64,000 bases of DNA from Sphingomonas sp. Leaf339 (GTDB lineage: Bacteria > Pseudomonadota > Alphaproteobacteria > Sphingomonadales > Sphingomonadaceae). Shown piece after piece: positions 30,465 through 40,683 of the stretch. The position numbers were made by a program, and so were the translations under genes. The stretch lies in assembly GCF_001426195.1 (NCBI RefSeq), contig NZ_LMRS01000001.1:622501-686500 (forward strand), in the 5' to 3' direction. Every line of letters begins with the position of its first letter. The first letter of the stretch is position 1. Below the pieces are notes generated by a model. The model saw nothing but the letters and a program-made list of their open reading frames with translations. It made no database searches and had not been told where the DNA came from.

Positions 30465-30917
30465 ATGCGTCTCTCTTCCCTCGCCGATTATGCGGTCGTC
30501 ATGATGACTGCCGCCGCGCGCCATTGCGGCGGCGCGGGGCGGCTGAACGCGACGTTGCTCGCGGAGGAAACCGGCGTGCCGCTGCCGACCGCGCAAAAGC
30601 TCGTCAGCCGCCTCAGTGCCTCCGGTCTGCTGGAAAGCGCACGCGGCACCGGCGGCGGTTTCCGCCTGTCGCGGCCGCCGTCCTCAATCAGCCTCGCCGA
30701 CGTGATCGAGGCGGTAGAGGGGCCGATTGCCTTGACCAACTGCGTGGATGAGGCGCGGCATGACTGCGCCATCGAGGGAAGCTGCCGCGTGAAACCGCAT
30801 TGGAATATCGTCAACGCCGCCGTTCGCGGTGCGCTTGCGGGGGTCAGCCTCGCCCACCTCGCCCATGATGTTAAAGCCCCGGTCGGGCACCAGACCAAGA
30901 TTGCGGAGATCGCGTGA
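30465..30917 (+). CDS. Rrf2-family Fe-S regulator of the SUF operon
   Basis: A 150-residue winged-helix regulator ([48 protein letters not shown]). Three cysteines in the order C-x7-C-x5-C ([16 protein letters not shown]) fit a 2Fe-2S binding site as in IscR. It overlaps sufB by one base, so it is the first gene of the SUF operon and probably senses cluster status to control it. ATG 30465 matches the family start; a palindrome lies just before it and no clear ribosome site is visible. Confidence 0.92.
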   Translation: MRLSSLADYAVVMMTAAARHCGGAGRLNATLLAEETGVPLPTAQKLVSRLSASGLLESARGTGGGFRLSRPPSSISLADVIEAVEGPIALTNCVDEARHDCAIEGSCRVKPHWNIVNAAVRGALAGVSLAHLAHDVKAPVGHQTKIAEIA

Positions 30918-32401
30918 TGGCGACGAAGAACGCCGAGGCTTATGCGGCCGTATCGAAGACGTACGAGTGGGGTTTCTCCTCGGACATCGAACAGGAATTC
31001 GCGCCCAAGGGCCTGTCCGAAGACACCGTCCGCTATATCTCAGCCAAGAAGGGCGAGCCCGTCTGGATGCTCGACTGGCGGTTGAAGGCGTTCCGCCTGT
31101 GGCAGACGATGGAGGCCCCGGACTGGGCCAAGATGAACGTGCCCCCGATCGATTATCAGGACGCCTATTACTACGCCGAGCCCAAGGCGAAGCCGAAGCT
31201 CGGTTCGCTGGACGAGGTCGATCCCGAAATCCTGCGCGTCTACGAAAAGCTCGGCATCCCGATCGCCGAGCAGAAGATGCTCGCCGGTGTCGAGGAACTG
31301 GGTGAGGACGGCCAGCCAAAGCGCCGCGTCGCCGTGGACGCGGTGTTCGACAGCGTGTCCGTCGCCACGACCTTCCGCAAGGAACTGGAGGCCGCCGGCG
31401 TCATCTTCCGGTCGATTTCGGAAGCGATCAAGGAATATCCCGACCTCGTCCGCAAATGGCTGGGCAAAGTCGTGCCGCAGCGTGACAATTACTTTGCCAC
31501 GCTGAACTCGGCGGTCTTCAGCGACGGCACGTTCGTGTATATTCCAGAGGGCGTCCGCTGCCCGATGGAGCTGTCGACCTATTTCCGCATCAATGCCGAA
31601 AACACCGGCCAGTTCGAACGCACGTTGATCGTCGCCGACAAGGGCAGCTATGTCAGCTACCTCGAAGGCTGCACCGCCCCGATGCGTGACGAGAACCAGC
31701 TTCACGCCGCCGTGGTGGAACTGGTCGCGCTCGACGATGCCGAGATCAAATATTCGACCGTCCAGAACTGGTATCCTGGCGACGAGAACGGCGTCGGCGG
31801 CATTTACAACTTCGTCACCAAGCGCGCGCTGTGTCAGGGCAAGAACAGCAAGGTGTCTTGGACGCAGGTCGAAACCGGCTCGGCGATCACCTGGAAATAC
31901 CCTAGCTGCGTGCTGGCCGGCGACGGCAGCGTCGGTGAATTCTACTCGGTCGCGGTGACGAACAATCGTCAGCAGGCCGATACCGGCACCAAGATGATCC
32001 ACCTTGGCAAGAACACGCGCTCGACGATCGTATCGAAGGGGATCAGCGCCGGTCGTAGCGACAACACCTATCGCGGCCTCGTCCGCGTCGCTCCCACGGC
32101 AGAGGGCGTCCGCAACTTCACCCAATGCGACAGCCTGTTGCTGGGCGACCAGTGTGGCGCCCACACCATTCCCTACATCGAAATTCGCAACCCCTCGGCG
32201 CAGATCGAGCATGAGGCGACCACGTCGAAGATCAGCGAGGACCAGCTCTTCTACGCCATGTCCCGCGGCCTCGACCAGGAGGCCGCCGTCGCCCTGATCG
32301 TCAACGGCTTTGCCCGCGAAGTGCTGAAGCAACTGCCGATGGAATTCGCGGTCGAAGCGCAGAAGCTGCTGGGGATCAGCCTGGAAGGTTCGGTCGGCTG
32401 A
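30917..32401 (+). CDS. sufB: Fe-S cluster assembly protein SufB
   Basis: A 494-residue scaffold component of the SufBCD complex. It carries the typical [20 protein letters not shown] opening, [37 protein letters not shown] and the C-terminal beta-helix with [19 protein letters not shown] and [16 protein letters not shown]. The family is nearly invariant. It is the first structural gene after the regulator. An 88-base gap with a hairpin separates it from sufC, in contrast to the tight spacing further downstream. Confidence 0.98.
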   Translation: MATKNAEAYAAVSKTYEWGFSSDIEQEFAPKGLSEDTVRYISAKKGEPVWMLDWRLKAFRLWQTMEAPDWAKMNVPPIDYQDAYYYAEPKAKPKLGSLDEVDPEILRVYEKLGIPIAEQKMLAGVEELGEDGQPKRRVAVDAVFDSVSVATTFRKELEAAGVIFRSISEAIKEYPDLVRKWLGKVVPQRDNYFATLNSAVFSDGTFVYIPEGVRCPMELSTYFRINAENTGQFERTLIVADKGSYVSYLEGCTAPMRDENQLHAAVVELVALDDAEIKYSTVQNWYPGDENGVGGIYNFVTKRALCQGKNSKVSWTQVETGSAITWKYPSCVLAGDGSVGEFYSVAVTNNRQQADTGTKMIHLGKNTRSTIVSKGISAGRSDNTYRGLVRVAPTAEGVRNFTQCDSLLLGDQCGAHTIPYIEIRNPSAQIEHEATTSKISEDQLFYAMSRGLDQEAAVALIVNGFAREVLKQLPMEFAVEAQKLLGISLEGSVG

Positions 32402-32409
32402 TCGTTGCT

Positions 32410-32442
32410 CCGGTTTCGCGCATCTGATGATGGCGCGACCGG
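32410..32442 (+). other. intercistronic hairpin between sufB and sufC
   Basis: CCGGT pairs with ACCGG and CGCGC with GCGCG, with a TT bulge, a one-base bulge and three further pairs to a TGAT loop: about 13 pairs, starting nine bases after the sufB stop. It could stabilise the sufB end of the mRNA or reduce read-through. Confidence 0.45.
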
Positions 32443-32489
32443 ATTAGGAAATTGGCCTCTGCTTGCAGGGGCGACGAAGTAGGAAGTCG

Positions 32490-33233
32490 ATGCTCAAGAT
32501 TGAAAACCTCCACGCCGAAATCGACGGCAAGGAAATCCTCAAGGGCTTGTCCCTGACCGTGAACGCGGGCGAGATCCACGCGATCATGGGGCCGAACGGC
32601 GCGGGCAAATCGACGCTCGGCTATGTCCTTGGCGGCCGCCCCGGTTATGAAGTGACCGCCGGTTCGATCGAGTTTGACGGTCAGGACCTGCTGGAATTGG
32701 AGCCGCATCAGCGCGCCGCCGCCGGCGTGTTCCTCGGCTTTCAGTACCCAGTCGAAATTCCCGGCGTCTCGAACGTCCAGTTCCTGCGCGAGGCGCTGAA
32801 CGCCCAGCGCGCGACGCGCGATGAGAAGCCGCTATCGGGCGCCGAATTCCTGAAGCTGGCGCGCGAGGAAGCGCGCAAGCTCGACATGGATGCCGAGATG
32901 CTGAAGCGTCCCGTCAATGTCGGCTTTTCCGGCGGCGAGAAGAAGCGTAACGAGATGGTCCAGATGGGCATCGTGAACCCCAAGTTCGCGATCCTCGACG
33001 AAACCGACTCCGGCCTCGACATCGACGCGCTCCGCATCGTCGGCGACGGCATCAACCGCATCATGCGCGCGCCCGACAAGGCGGTGCTACTCATCACCCA
33101 TTACCAGCGCCTGCTCGATTACGTGCAGCCCGATGTCGTCCACGTTCTCGCCGATGGCCGAATCGTCCGTTCCGGCGGCGCCGACCTCGCGCACGAACTG
33201 GAGCGTGAGGGCTATGCGCAGGTGACGGCATGA
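32490..33233 (+). CDS. sufC: Fe-S assembly ATPase SufC
   Basis: A 247-residue ABC-type ATPase without membrane domain. Walker A is GPNGAGKSTLGYVL, the signature NVGFSGGEKKRNEM and Walker B FAILDETDSGLDID, followed by the switch His in LITHYQRLL. It drives conformational change in SufB-SufD. ATG 32490 has AGGAAG upstream; nine extra in-frame residues from 32463 lack a ribosome site. Confidence 0.98.
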   Translation: MLKIENLHAEIDGKEILKGLSLTVNAGEIHAIMGPNGAGKSTLGYVLGGRPGYEVTAGSIEFDGQDLLELEPHQRAAAGVFLGFQYPVEIPGVSNVQFLREALNAQRATRDEKPLSGAEFLKLAREEARKLDMDAEMLKRPVNVGFSGGEKKRNEMVQMGIVNPKFAILDETDSGLDIDALRIVGDGINRIMRAPDKAVLLITHYQRLLDYVQPDVVHVLADGRIVRSGGADLAHELEREGYAQVTA

Positions 33234-34306
33234 GCCTGATCGAACTACCCTCTACGCGCGAGGAGGAATGGCGCTGGGCTGATCCGGACGCGATCGCCGC
33301 CGCCGCGTCACTGCCTTGGTCCGACGCGACCGAGGACGCAGCTAACTGGTGGCTCGACCTTCCCGGCGCGCGCATCGTCGTACGTGATGGGGTGATCGAT
33401 CAGGCCGCGAGCACCCTCGATCCCATCACGCTGCGTTCGATCGAGGCCGGCGACCATGCGCTGGGTCAGCGTGCCACTGGCCCCGGCTGGTCGCTGCATC
33501 TCGACGCCGCTGCCGCCGCGCAGCCGGTGCAGATCGTCCATGTCTCGACCGGCGGCGCCAATCATCTGCCGTCCGAGATCGTCCTCGCCGCCGATGTCGT
33601 CGCGCAGGTTGTCGAGACCTATGTTGGCGCCGGCTGGGCCAACCGCTACCTGCGCGTCACGCTCGGCGCCACTGCCCGGCTGATGCGTTCGGTCCGCCTG
33701 TTGCAGGCTGGCGGCTTCACCAGCTTGCGCGAAGACGCCGCGCTCGGCACCGGTGCCAGCCTCGTTACCATCTTCCTCGGCGCCGGTCAGGCCGGCACCC
33801 GGATCGATGCGACGATCGTGGCCGGGGAGGGGGCGTACGCCGATTACGGCGGCGCGCTGCTCACCGCCGGCGATCAGCGTCAGGAATGCGCCGTCGCCGT
33901 CCGCCACGCCCAACCCAATGGCAGCAGTCAGCAGGTCTGGCGCGCGGTCGCCGGCGATCGCTCGACCGCCAGCCTCGTCGCCCGTGTCGAGGTCGCGCGC
34001 GACGCCCAGAAGACCGATGGCGTCCAATCGCTGCGCGGTCTGCTGCTGAAGCGCACCGCGACCGTCAACCTGAAGCCGGAACTCGAGATCTTCGCCGACG
34101 ACGTGAAATGTGCCCACGGTGCAACGGTCGGCGAACTCGACGCCCGCGCGCTGTTCTACATGCAAAGCCGTGGCATCCCCCATGCTCGTGCGCAGGCGTT
34201 GCTCACCACGGCGTTCGTGGCGGATGCTCTCGACCGGATCGGTGACGAAACCGTGCGCGCCGCATTCTCGACGGATGCAGAGACATGGCTGGATCGCGCG
34301 TTGTGA
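33230..34306 (+). CDS. sufD: Fe-S assembly protein SufD
   Basis: A 358-residue SufB paralogue. The C-terminal part has LKPELEIFADDVKCAHGATVGELD and RGIPHARAQALL, diagnostic of SufD, including the conserved Cys-His pair. The N-terminal third is poorly conserved, as usual. Its start overlaps the sufC stop in ATGA, and its end overlaps sufS. Confidence 0.95.
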   Translation: MSLIELPSTREEEWRWADPDAIAAAASLPWSDATEDAANWWLDLPGARIVVRDGVIDQAASTLDPITLRSIEAGDHALGQRATGPGWSLHLDAAAAAQPVQIVHVSTGGANHLPSEIVLAADVVAQVVETYVGAGWANRYLRVTLGATARLMRSVRLLQAGGFTSLREDAALGTGASLVTIFLGAGQAGTRIDATIVAGEGAYADYGGALLTAGDQRQECAVAVRHAQPNGSSQQVWRAVAGDRSTASLVARVEVARDAQKTDGVQSLRGLLLKRTATVNLKPELEIFADDVKCAHGATVGELDARALFYMQSRGIPHARAQALLTTAFVADALDRIGDETVRAAFSTDAETWLDRAL

Positions 34307-35508
34307 GTAGCGCCGCCCCCCTCGACACACTGGCCGACTTTCCCGCAATCCCGTCGGGCTGGGCCTATCTCGACACCGCCGCGACCGCGCAGAAGCCGCA
34401 GGTCGTCGTCGACGCCATCACCCGCGCATACGGTGAAACCTACGCCACCGTGCATCGCGGCGTGTACGCCCGCTCGGCCGATATGACCGTCGCCTATGAG
34501 GCGGTACGTGGCCGCGTCGCCCGCTTTATCGGTGCCGCCTCGCCCGAGGAGTGCGTGTTCGTCCGCGGCGCGACCGAGGCGATCAACCTCGTCGCGCAAT
34601 GCTGGGCCGGGACGCAGTTGAAGGCCGGTGATCGCATCATGCTGTCGATGCTGGAGCACCACAGCAACATCGTGCCGTGGCAGATGGTGGCCGAACGTGT
34701 TGGCGCCGCGATCGATGTCTGCCCGCTAACCGCTGATGGCCGTATCGATCTCGATGCGATGGGCACGATGCTGACCGACCGGCACAAGCTGGTCGCGCTC
34801 GCCCATGTCTCTAACGTCCTCGGTTCCGTCCTCGACGTGCCCCGCGCGGTCGAACTGGCGCACGGCGTCGGCGCGAAGATCTTGATCGACGGTTGTCAGT
34901 CGGTGCCGCGCCTGCCGGTGGACGTCACCGCGCTCGGCTGCGACTTCTACGTCTTTTCCGCACACAAGCTCTACGGCCCGACCGGCCTCGGCGTCCTGTG
35001 GGCGCGCGCCGACCTGCTCGACGTGATGCCACCGTGGCAGGGGGGCGGTTCGATGATCGACCGCGTCACCTTCGCCAAAACCACCTACGCACCGCCACCG
35101 GGCCGGTTCGAGGCGGGGACACCGCACATCGTCGGCGCGCTCGGCCTCCATGCCGCGATCGATTATGTCGATGCCATCGGCTTGTCGCGCATCCACGCGC
35201 ATGAAACCGCGCTGGTGGCGCAGGCACGCGAGGCACTTGGCAGCATCAACTCCGTCCGCCTGCTCGGACCGGACGATTCCGCCGGCATCGTCAGCTTCAC
35301 CATCGAGGGGGTGCATCCGCACGACATCGGCACCATCTTGGACGAAGCACAGGTCGCGATCCGCGCCGGCCATCATTGTGCGCAACCTTTGATGGATGCG
35401 CTGGGTGTCGATGCGACCGCACGGGCGAGTTTCGGCGTCTATAATGGCCCGCAGGACGTCGAGGCGCTGGTCAAGGGCGTGGAACGCGTAACGAGGATTT
35501 TCGGATGA
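34285..35508 (+). CDS. sufS: cysteine desulfurase SufS
   Basis: A 407-residue PLP enzyme that extracts sulfur from cysteine. It carries YLDTAATAQKP, LEHHSNIVPWQ, the PLP lysine in FSAHKLYGPTGLG and the catalytic-loop cysteine in RAGHHCAQPLMD; together these mark the type II (SufS) group. The ATG at 34285 overlaps sufD by 22 bases; GTG 34303, overlapping the sufD stop as GTGA, is a good alternative start. No sufE or sufU partner gene is nearby. Confidence 0.95.
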   Translation: MAGSRVVSSAAPLDTLADFPAIPSGWAYLDTAATAQKPQVVVDAITRAYGETYATVHRGVYARSADMTVAYEAVRGRVARFIGAASPEECVFVRGATEAINLVAQCWAGTQLKAGDRIMLSMLEHHSNIVPWQMVAERVGAAIDVCPLTADGRIDLDAMGTMLTDRHKLVALAHVSNVLGSVLDVPRAVELAHGVGAKILIDGCQSVPRLPVDVTALGCDFYVFSAHKLYGPTGLGVLWARADLLDVMPPWQGGGSMIDRVTFAKTTYAPPPGRFEAGTPHIVGALGLHAAIDYVDAIGLSRIHAHETALVAQAREALGSINSVRLLGPDDSAGIVSFTIEGVHPHDIGTILDEAQVAIRAGHHCAQPLMDALGVDATARASFGVYNGPQDVEALVKGVERVTRIFG

Positions 35509-35969
35509 ACGGCTTCGAGGTCGAGGAAGTGGACGGCGTCCAACCCCCACCCAAGGCACGCGTGGACGATGCGGTAGAGGCGGCAGCACCCGCCCCGCGC
35601 GAGCGCGATTATCTGTCCGGCTTTCTTGCGCAGAAGCCGCAAGGTGACGCCCCCGGTGAACCCGGCGGCGCGCTGTACGAGGCGGTCGTTGACGCCCTCA
35701 AGGAAATCTACGATCCCGAAATTCCGGTAAATATATACGATCTCGGCCTGATCTACGGCGTCGAGGTGACAGACAACGGTCACGCCGTCGTGTCGATGAC
35801 GCTTACGACCCCCAATTGTCCGGTCGCGGAATCGATGCCCACCGAGGTTGAGATGCGTGTGTCTTCGGTCCCGGGCATTTCGACCGCCGACGTCAATCTT
35901 GTCTGGGACCCGCCATGGGACCCGCAAAAGATGTCGGACGATGCCAAGCTAGAATTGGGGATGCTCTGA
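35505..35969 (+). CDS. sufT: DUF59/MIP18-type SUF assembly protein with N-terminal extension
   Basis: A 154-residue protein with about 60 N-terminal residues of low complexity (acidic, Pro/Ala-rich) and a DUF59 domain. Core motifs are EAVVDALKEIYDPEIPVNIYDLG, LTTPNCPVAESMP with the conserved Cys, and VNLVWDPPWDPQKMSDDAKLE. These proteins help mature Fe-S enzymes. The gene overlaps sufS by four bases and sufA by one, so it is an integral operon member. Confidence 0.93.
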   Translation: MNGFEVEEVDGVQPPPKARVDDAVEAAAPAPRERDYLSGFLAQKPQGDAPGEPGGALYEAVVDALKEIYDPEIPVNIYDLGLIYGVEVTDNGHAVVSMTLTTPNCPVAESMPTEVEMRVSSVPGISTADVNLVWDPPWDPQKMSDDAKLELGML

Positions 35970-36322
35970 TGGCCACTACGCTCCGCGCCCGCCCGGCGGC
36001 CCTCAACCTGACGCCGTCGGCGCATGATCGCATTGCCGACCTGATGGCCCGCGCCCCCGCCGACGCGATCGGCGTGAAGCTGTCGACCCCCAAGCGCGGC
36101 TGCTCTGGGCTGGCCTATTCGGTCGACTACGTCACTGAAGCGAAGCCGTTCGACGAGCGGATCGACACCCCCGGTGGCGTCCTGTTCGTCGATGGCGGCT
36201 CGATCCTGTATTTGATCGGATCGACGATGGACTGGGTCGAAGACGACTTCACCGCCGGGTTCGTGTTCGCCAATCCCAATGCCAAGGGTGCGTGTGGCTG
36301 CGGAGAGAGTTTCACCGTCTGA
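35969..36322 (+). CDS. sufA: A-type Fe-S carrier SufA
   Basis: A 117-residue HesB/IscA-type carrier with the three conserved cysteines: KRGCSGLAY and the C-terminal ACGCGESF. It holds clusters or iron for delivery to target proteins. As the last gene of the SUF operon it overlaps the DUF59 gene by one base and is followed by a convergent TM2 protein gene 14 bases away. Confidence 0.96.
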   Translation: MATTLRARPAALNLTPSAHDRIADLMARAPADAIGVKLSTPKRGCSGLAYSVDYVTEAKPFDERIDTPGGVLFVDGGSILYLIGSTMDWVEDDFTAGFVFANPNAKGACGCGESFTV

Positions 36323-36336
36323 CGGTTTGACGGGCC

Positions 36337-36780
36337 TCAGCTCTTCTTGCGTGGGTAACGATTGGCAAATTCGGTGTCGGACATCATCAGATAGCGGATC
36401 ATGTCGATCAGCGCCCAAGGTCCGGTCACGACTAGCCCAATCACCGTGCAACTGAGCACGATCATGGCAATACCCGATCCCTTCCGCCCTAGGTAAAAGC
36501 GGTGGATGCCCAACGTTCCCAACAGAAACGCCAGCGCGGCCGCGACATATTTGTTGCGATCGTTGGTTGTCATTACGTGGATTGGCGTCGGAGCGGCAAC
36601 AGGCATCGGACAGATGCTCAGCGCACGGTTCTCACTAGTTTCAAAGTCTACATAGGCGCCGATCGCCGGCTCGCCCCGATGAGCCCAGTCGGCGGGACCG
36701 AAGATATATCGACGACCATCGTCACCGGCGACCAGCCCATCGCCGGTTCGCGTATCCACCCCAAGTATCTGTCCGCGCAT
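36337..36780 (-). CDS. TM2-domain membrane protein
   Basis: A 147-residue protein. An N-terminal beta-rich stretch (RGQILGVDTRTGDGLVAGDDGRR) resembles a small OB/cold-shock-like module. The C-terminal TM2 domain has two helices (KYVAAALAFLLGTLGIHRFYLG and IAMIVLSCTVIGLVVTGPWA) joined by the RxGxG turn, then IDMIRYL. TM2 proteins are widespread and of uncertain role. ATG 36780 is chosen because upstream residues are Trp/Arg/Cys-rich and non-conserved. Confidence 0.82.
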   Translation of the reverse strand: MRGQILGVDTRTGDGLVAGDDGRRYIFGPADWAHRGEPAIGAYVDFETSENRALSICPMPVAAPTPIHVMTTNDRNKYVAAALAFLLGTLGIHRFYLGRKGSGIAMIVLSCTVIGLVVTGPWALIDMIRYLMMSDTEFANRYPRKKS

Positions 36781-36860
36781 CCACCGCCCCCGCGTTGCCG
36801 TCCATATCCACCGATCGCATCGGCGGGCATCCAATATGAATCGGCGGAAATTCCGGATGA

Positions 36861-36887
36861 AGGGGCATGGCCACCAGCCACACCCCT
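36861..36887 (-). terminator. candidate acnA terminator hairpin
   Basis: An 11-pair stem (two G-U) with a five-base loop, eight bases beyond the acnA stop; AGGGG and CCCCT form its base. No T-run follows. Confidence 0.4.
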
Positions 36888-36894
36888 CCAAAAA

Positions 36895-39582
36895 TTAGGC
36901 CGCCAGATTCCGAAGTACGTACTGCAGGATGCCGCCGTTCAGGAAATATTCCAGCTCATTCACCGTATCGATCCGGCACCGCGTCATGAACGTCTCGGAC
37001 TTGCCGTCCGCCCGCACCAGCGTGACCTCGATATCCTGACGCGGACGGATCGCCGCGACGTTGTGAATCGTGAACGTCTCCGATCCGTCGAGGCCGAGCG
37101 TCTCCCGCGTCACGCCCTCGGCGAATTGCAGCGGTAGCACGCCCATGCCGACCAGGTTCGACCGGTGGATACGCTCGAAGCTCTCGGTGATGACCGCACG
37201 CACGCCGAGCAGGTTTGTGCCCTTCGCCGCCCAGTCGCGCGATGATCCGGTACCATATTCCTTGCCGGCGACGATTACGAGCGGCGTGCCGTCCGCCTTG
37301 TGGCGCATGGCGGCGTCATAGATCGCCATGACCTCGCCCTCATACTTGGTCATGCCGCCTTCGATACCCGGCACCATCTCGTTGCGGATGCGGATATTGG
37401 CGAAGGTGCCGCGCACCATCACCTGATCATTGCCACGGCGCGCGCCATAGCTGTTGAAGTCGGCGCGGCTGACCTGCCGCTCCGAGAGCCAGCGACCGGC
37501 GGGGCTGTCGGCCTTGATCGAACCGGCCGGGCTGATGTGGTCGGTGGTGATGGAATCGCCCAGGATCGCCAATGGCTTCGCCTCGATGATGTCCATGACC
37601 GGTGCCGGCGTCATCTCCATGCCCTCGAAATAGGGAGGATTGGCGACGTAGGTGGACGCGGCCGGCCAAGCATAGGTTGCCGAACCGGTTACCTCGATGC
37701 CCGACCACTTTTCGTCGCCCTGATAGACGTTGCCGTACCGGGTACGGAACATCTCGTCGTTGATGTTCGCGTTCATCACCGTAGCGACCTCGTCGTTGGT
37801 CGGCCACACGTCCTTCAGATACACGTCCTGCCCGTCGCTGCCCTGACCCAGCGGTGTTTCGATCATGTCGGTCGTGACGCTGCCCTTGATGGCATAGGCG
37901 ACGACCAGCGGCGGCGAGGCAAGGAAGTTGGCGCGCACATCGGCCGACACGCGGCCTTCGAAGTTGCGGTTGCCCGACAGCACCGATGCGGCGACGAGAT
38001 CGTTTTCGTTGATCGCCGCCGAGATCGGTCCCGACAGTGGCCCCGAATTGCCGATGCAGGTCGTGCAGCCATAACCGACGAGGTTGAAACCCATCGCGTT
38101 CAGGTCGGTGGTCAGCCCCGCCTTGTCGAGATAGTCGGTGACGACCTGCGAGCCCGGCGCCAGCGAGGTCTTCACCCATGGCTTGGACTTCAGGCCGAGG
38201 GCGTTCGCCTTGCGGGCGACCAGACCGGCGGCGACCAGCACCGACGGGTTCGACGTGTTGGTGCAGCTGGTGATCGCGGCGATCACCACGTCGCCGTCAC
38301 CGATGTCGTGGGTGGCACCCTCGACCGCGACGCGCTTGGCCTGTTCCTTGTGATAGACCTTGAACAGGTCGCCGTTGAATACCTCGTCCACCTTGTTCAG
38401 CGACACCTTGTCCTGCGGCCGCTTCGGCCCGGCAAGCGACGGCACGACGGTGCCCATGTCGAGTTCCAGCGTGTCGGTGAAAATCGGGTCCGCCGCGTTC
38501 TCGTCACGCCAGAAGCCGTTGGCCTTGGCATAGGCCTCGACCAGCGCGACGTTCTCGTCGGACCGCGCGGTCAGGCGCATATAATCCATCGTGCGCTCGT
38601 CGATCGGGAAGAACCCGCAGGTCGCGCCATATTCGGGCGCCATGTTGGCGATCGTCGCGCGGTCGGCGAGCGTCATCTTCGACAGGCCGGGGCCATAGAA
38701 TTCGACGAAGCGGCCGACGACGCCCTTCTTGCGCAGCATCTGCGTGACGGTGAGGACAAGGTCGGTGGCGGTGATGCCCTCGGCCAGCTCACCGGTCAGC
38801 TTGAAGCCGACGACTTCGGGGATCAGCATCGACACCGGCTGGCCGAGCATCGCGGCCTCCGCCTCGATCCCGCCGACGCCCCAGCCGAGCACGCCCAGGC
38901 CGTTGATCATCGTCGTATGGCTGTCGGTGCCGACCAGCGTATCCGGATAGGCGATCGCCGACGTGCCCATCGCATGCTGGCCGATCTCCTGCGATGACCA
39001 GATCGCCTGACCGATATATTCCAGGTTCACCTGATGGCAGATGCCGGTGCCCGGCGGCACGACCTGGAAATTGTCGAGCGCCTTCGATCCCCATTTCAGG
39101 AACTCGTAACGCTCCATGTTGCGCTGGTATTCGAGGTCCACGTTATCCTGAAACGCCTTCGGCGTGCCGAACTCGTCGACCATGACCGAATGGTCGATGA
39201 CCAGATGGACGGGCACCTGCGGATTGATCTTAGCCGCATCGCCGCCCAGCTTGGTGATGGCATCGCGCATCGCGGCTAGATCCACGACGCAAGGGACGCC
39301 AGTGAAATCCTGCATCAGCACACGCGCGGGGCGATACTGAATTTCACGGTTCGAGCGGGCATCCTGCTGCCAGTCGACGATCGCCTGGATATCCTCACGC
39401 GTCACGGTGACGCCGTCCTCGAAACGGAGCAGGTTTTCCAGCAGCACCTTCATCGAGAAGGGCAGGCGCGAGATGTCGCCGAGTTGCTCGGCCGCCTTGG
39501 CCAGGCTGTAATAATCGTACGTCTTGCTGCCGACCGAAAGGGTGGAGCGGGTGTTCAGCGTGTCCTGGCCGATGGCGGTCAT
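36895..39582 (-). CDS. acnA: aconitate hydratase A
   Basis: An 895-residue 4Fe-4S enzyme that interconverts citrate and isocitrate in the TCA cycle. Cluster ligands are in [10 protein letters not shown] and [34 protein letters not shown] and [20 protein letters not shown] are further catalytic parts. ATG 39582 has AAAGGA upstream and matches the family start ([13 protein letters not shown]). It is a likely client of the SUF and NifU products encoded in this window. Confidence 0.98.
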   Translation of the reverse strand: MTAIGQDTLNTRSTLSVGSKTYDYYSLAKAAEQLGDISRLPFSMKVLLENLLRFEDGVTVTREDIQAIVDWQQDARSNREIQYRPARVLMQDFTGVPCVVDLAAMRDAITKLGGDAAKINPQVPVHLVIDHSVMVDEFGTPKAFQDNVDLEYQRNMERYEFLKWGSKALDNFQVVPPGTGICHQVNLEYIGQAIWSSQEIGQHAMGTSAIAYPDTLVGTDSHTTMINGLGVLGWGVGGIEAEAAMLGQPVSMLIPEVVGFKLTGELAEGITATDLVLTVTQMLRKKGVVGRFVEFYGPGLSKMTLADRATIANMAPEYGATCGFFPIDERTMDYMRLTARSDENVALVEAYAKANGFWRDENAADPIFTDTLELDMGTVVPSLAGPKRPQDKVSLNKVDEVFNGDLFKVYHKEQAKRVAVEGATHDIGDGDVVIAAITSCTNTSNPSVLVAAGLVARKANALGLKSKPWVKTSLAPGSQVVTDYLDKAGLTTDLNAMGFNLVGYGCTTCIGNSGPLSGPISAAINENDLVAASVLSGNRNFEGRVSADVRANFLASPPLVVAYAIKGSVTTDMIETPLGQGSDGQDVYLKDVWPTNDEVATVMNANINDEMFRTRYGNVYQGDEKWSGIEVTGSATYAWPAASTYVANPPYFEGMEMTPAPVMDIIEAKPLAILGDSITTDHISPAGSIKADSPAGRWLSERQVSRADFNSYGARRGNDQVMVRGTFANIRIRNEMVPGIEGGMTKYEGEVMAIYDAAMRHKADGTPLVIVAGKEYGTGSSRDWAAKGTNLLGVRAVITESFERIHRSNLVGMGVLPLQFAEGVTRETLGLDGSETFTIHNVAAIRPRQDIEVTLVRADGKSETFMTRCRIDTVNELEYFLNGGILQYVLRNLAA

Positions 39583-39780
39583 GGGCGTCCTTTGCCTGTT
39601 GTCCCACGGCACCCGTCGGGCGGCAGGGCCGCACGGGCGCGAGGGCGTCGGATGATCGAATGCGTGCGTGCGCGATAGCAGCGGTGCGCGCGTGGGGAAA
39701 GGGTAGGTTGCATCGAACCTTTGCGTCATCGTTGCCCCCGGACGATTGACGGCGGCCGCCGGTGACGTACTCCTTCGACG

Positions 39781-40293
39781 ATGGCACGTGCGCTCAAAGT
39801 TTTCCGAATGCCGATCGGTTTTCACGACGCCTATGTCGCTGCGCCTAGCCGCAAGGCGGCCCTGGCGGCATGGGGCGCCGACCGCGACCTGTTCGCACGC
39901 GGCATCGCCGAGGAGGTAAAGGATGCCGATCTGATGGCCGAGCCGCTTGCCTCGCCCGGCGCGGTCATCCGCCGCTCAAGGGGGTCCGCTGCGGAGCAGA
40001 TGGCGGCGCTGCCTGCTGACGAGAAGCCGAAAGCCCGCGCCAAGGCCGTATCCAGGAGTGACGCGCAAAAACCGGATCGAGCTGAGTTGGAGCAGGCCGA
40101 ACAGGCGATGGAGAACGCGAGCACCAACGCCCGAAAAACGGCACAGGAATTCGATCGCCGCGCGGCGGCACTGGCGCGGGAGCGTCGCGAGGCGGAGCGG
40201 CGGCAGACGGACGACATCGCCCGACTGACGGAAAGGCGGGATAAGGTGGCCGCTGCTTACGAACAGGCGACGGCGATATGGCGCGATCGATAG
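39781..40293 (+). CDS. conserved hypothetical protein with charged coiled coil
   Basis: A 170-residue protein I do not recognise by function. The first 65 residues ([36 protein letters not shown]) form a compact conserved-looking domain. The rest, from about residue 75, is rich in Lys, Arg, Glu, Gln and Ala with heptad-like spacing ([20 protein letters not shown]) and should be a coiled coil. Similar sphingomonad proteins are sometimes named TolA-like from this composition, but no membrane anchor or TolA C-domain is present. It is divergent from acnA, 62 bases before a phasin gene. Confidence 0.7.
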   Translation: MARALKVFRMPIGFHDAYVAAPSRKAALAAWGADRDLFARGIAEEVKDADLMAEPLASPGAVIRRSRGSAAEQMAALPADEKPKARAKAVSRSDAQKPDRAELEQAEQAMENASTNARKTAQEFDRRAAALARERREAERRQTDDIARLTERRDKVAAAYEQATAIWRDR

Positions 40294-40355
40294 GGAAGGA
40301 TCATGATTGCGGTGAGAACGTTGCCGACTCATCAACCACAAGCAGGAGAGCCCAG

Positions 40356-40658
40356 ATGCCGACGGATTTTCAGGATCAGGCGAAGGCCGGCGCGGAGAAG
40401 ATGAACGAGGCCGGCCAGAAGATCGCCGAACAAGGATCGACAATCGGTGCGAAGATTATCGATCAGGTCGAGACGAACACGCGTGAAGCCTTCGCCGCGA
40501 TGCGTGCCGCCACGCAAGCCAAAGATATCACCGAGGTAATGCGTATCCAGAGTGACTATATGCGCGATCAGGGCAATCGGGCGATGACGCAAGCCCGAGA
40601 AGTGGGCGAACTCATCATGCAATTCGGCAAGGACGCCGTTACCCCCTTCAAGCAATGA
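40356..40658 (+). CDS. phasin-family protein
   Basis: A 100-residue helical protein (DQAKAGAEKMNEAGQKIAEQ, FAAMRAATQAKDITEVMRIQ, then YMRDQGNRAMTQAREVGELI) matching the Phasin_2 pattern of amphipathic helices that coat polyhydroxyalkanoate granules. It has a good AGGAG site before ATG 40356. No PHA synthase gene is in the window, and some phasin-like proteins in this group act in stress rather than storage. Confidence 0.85.
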   Translation: MPTDFQDQAKAGAEKMNEAGQKIAEQGSTIGAKIIDQVETNTREAFAAMRAATQAKDITEVMRIQSDYMRDQGNRAMTQAREVGELIMQFGKDAVTPFKQ

Positions 40659-40683
40659 TGTCCGATAGCGGCATCGACACCGG

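Noticed and set aside
37300..38997. 565-codon open frame antisense to acnA
   Set aside because: Val/Arg/His-rich shadow of a highly conserved gene.
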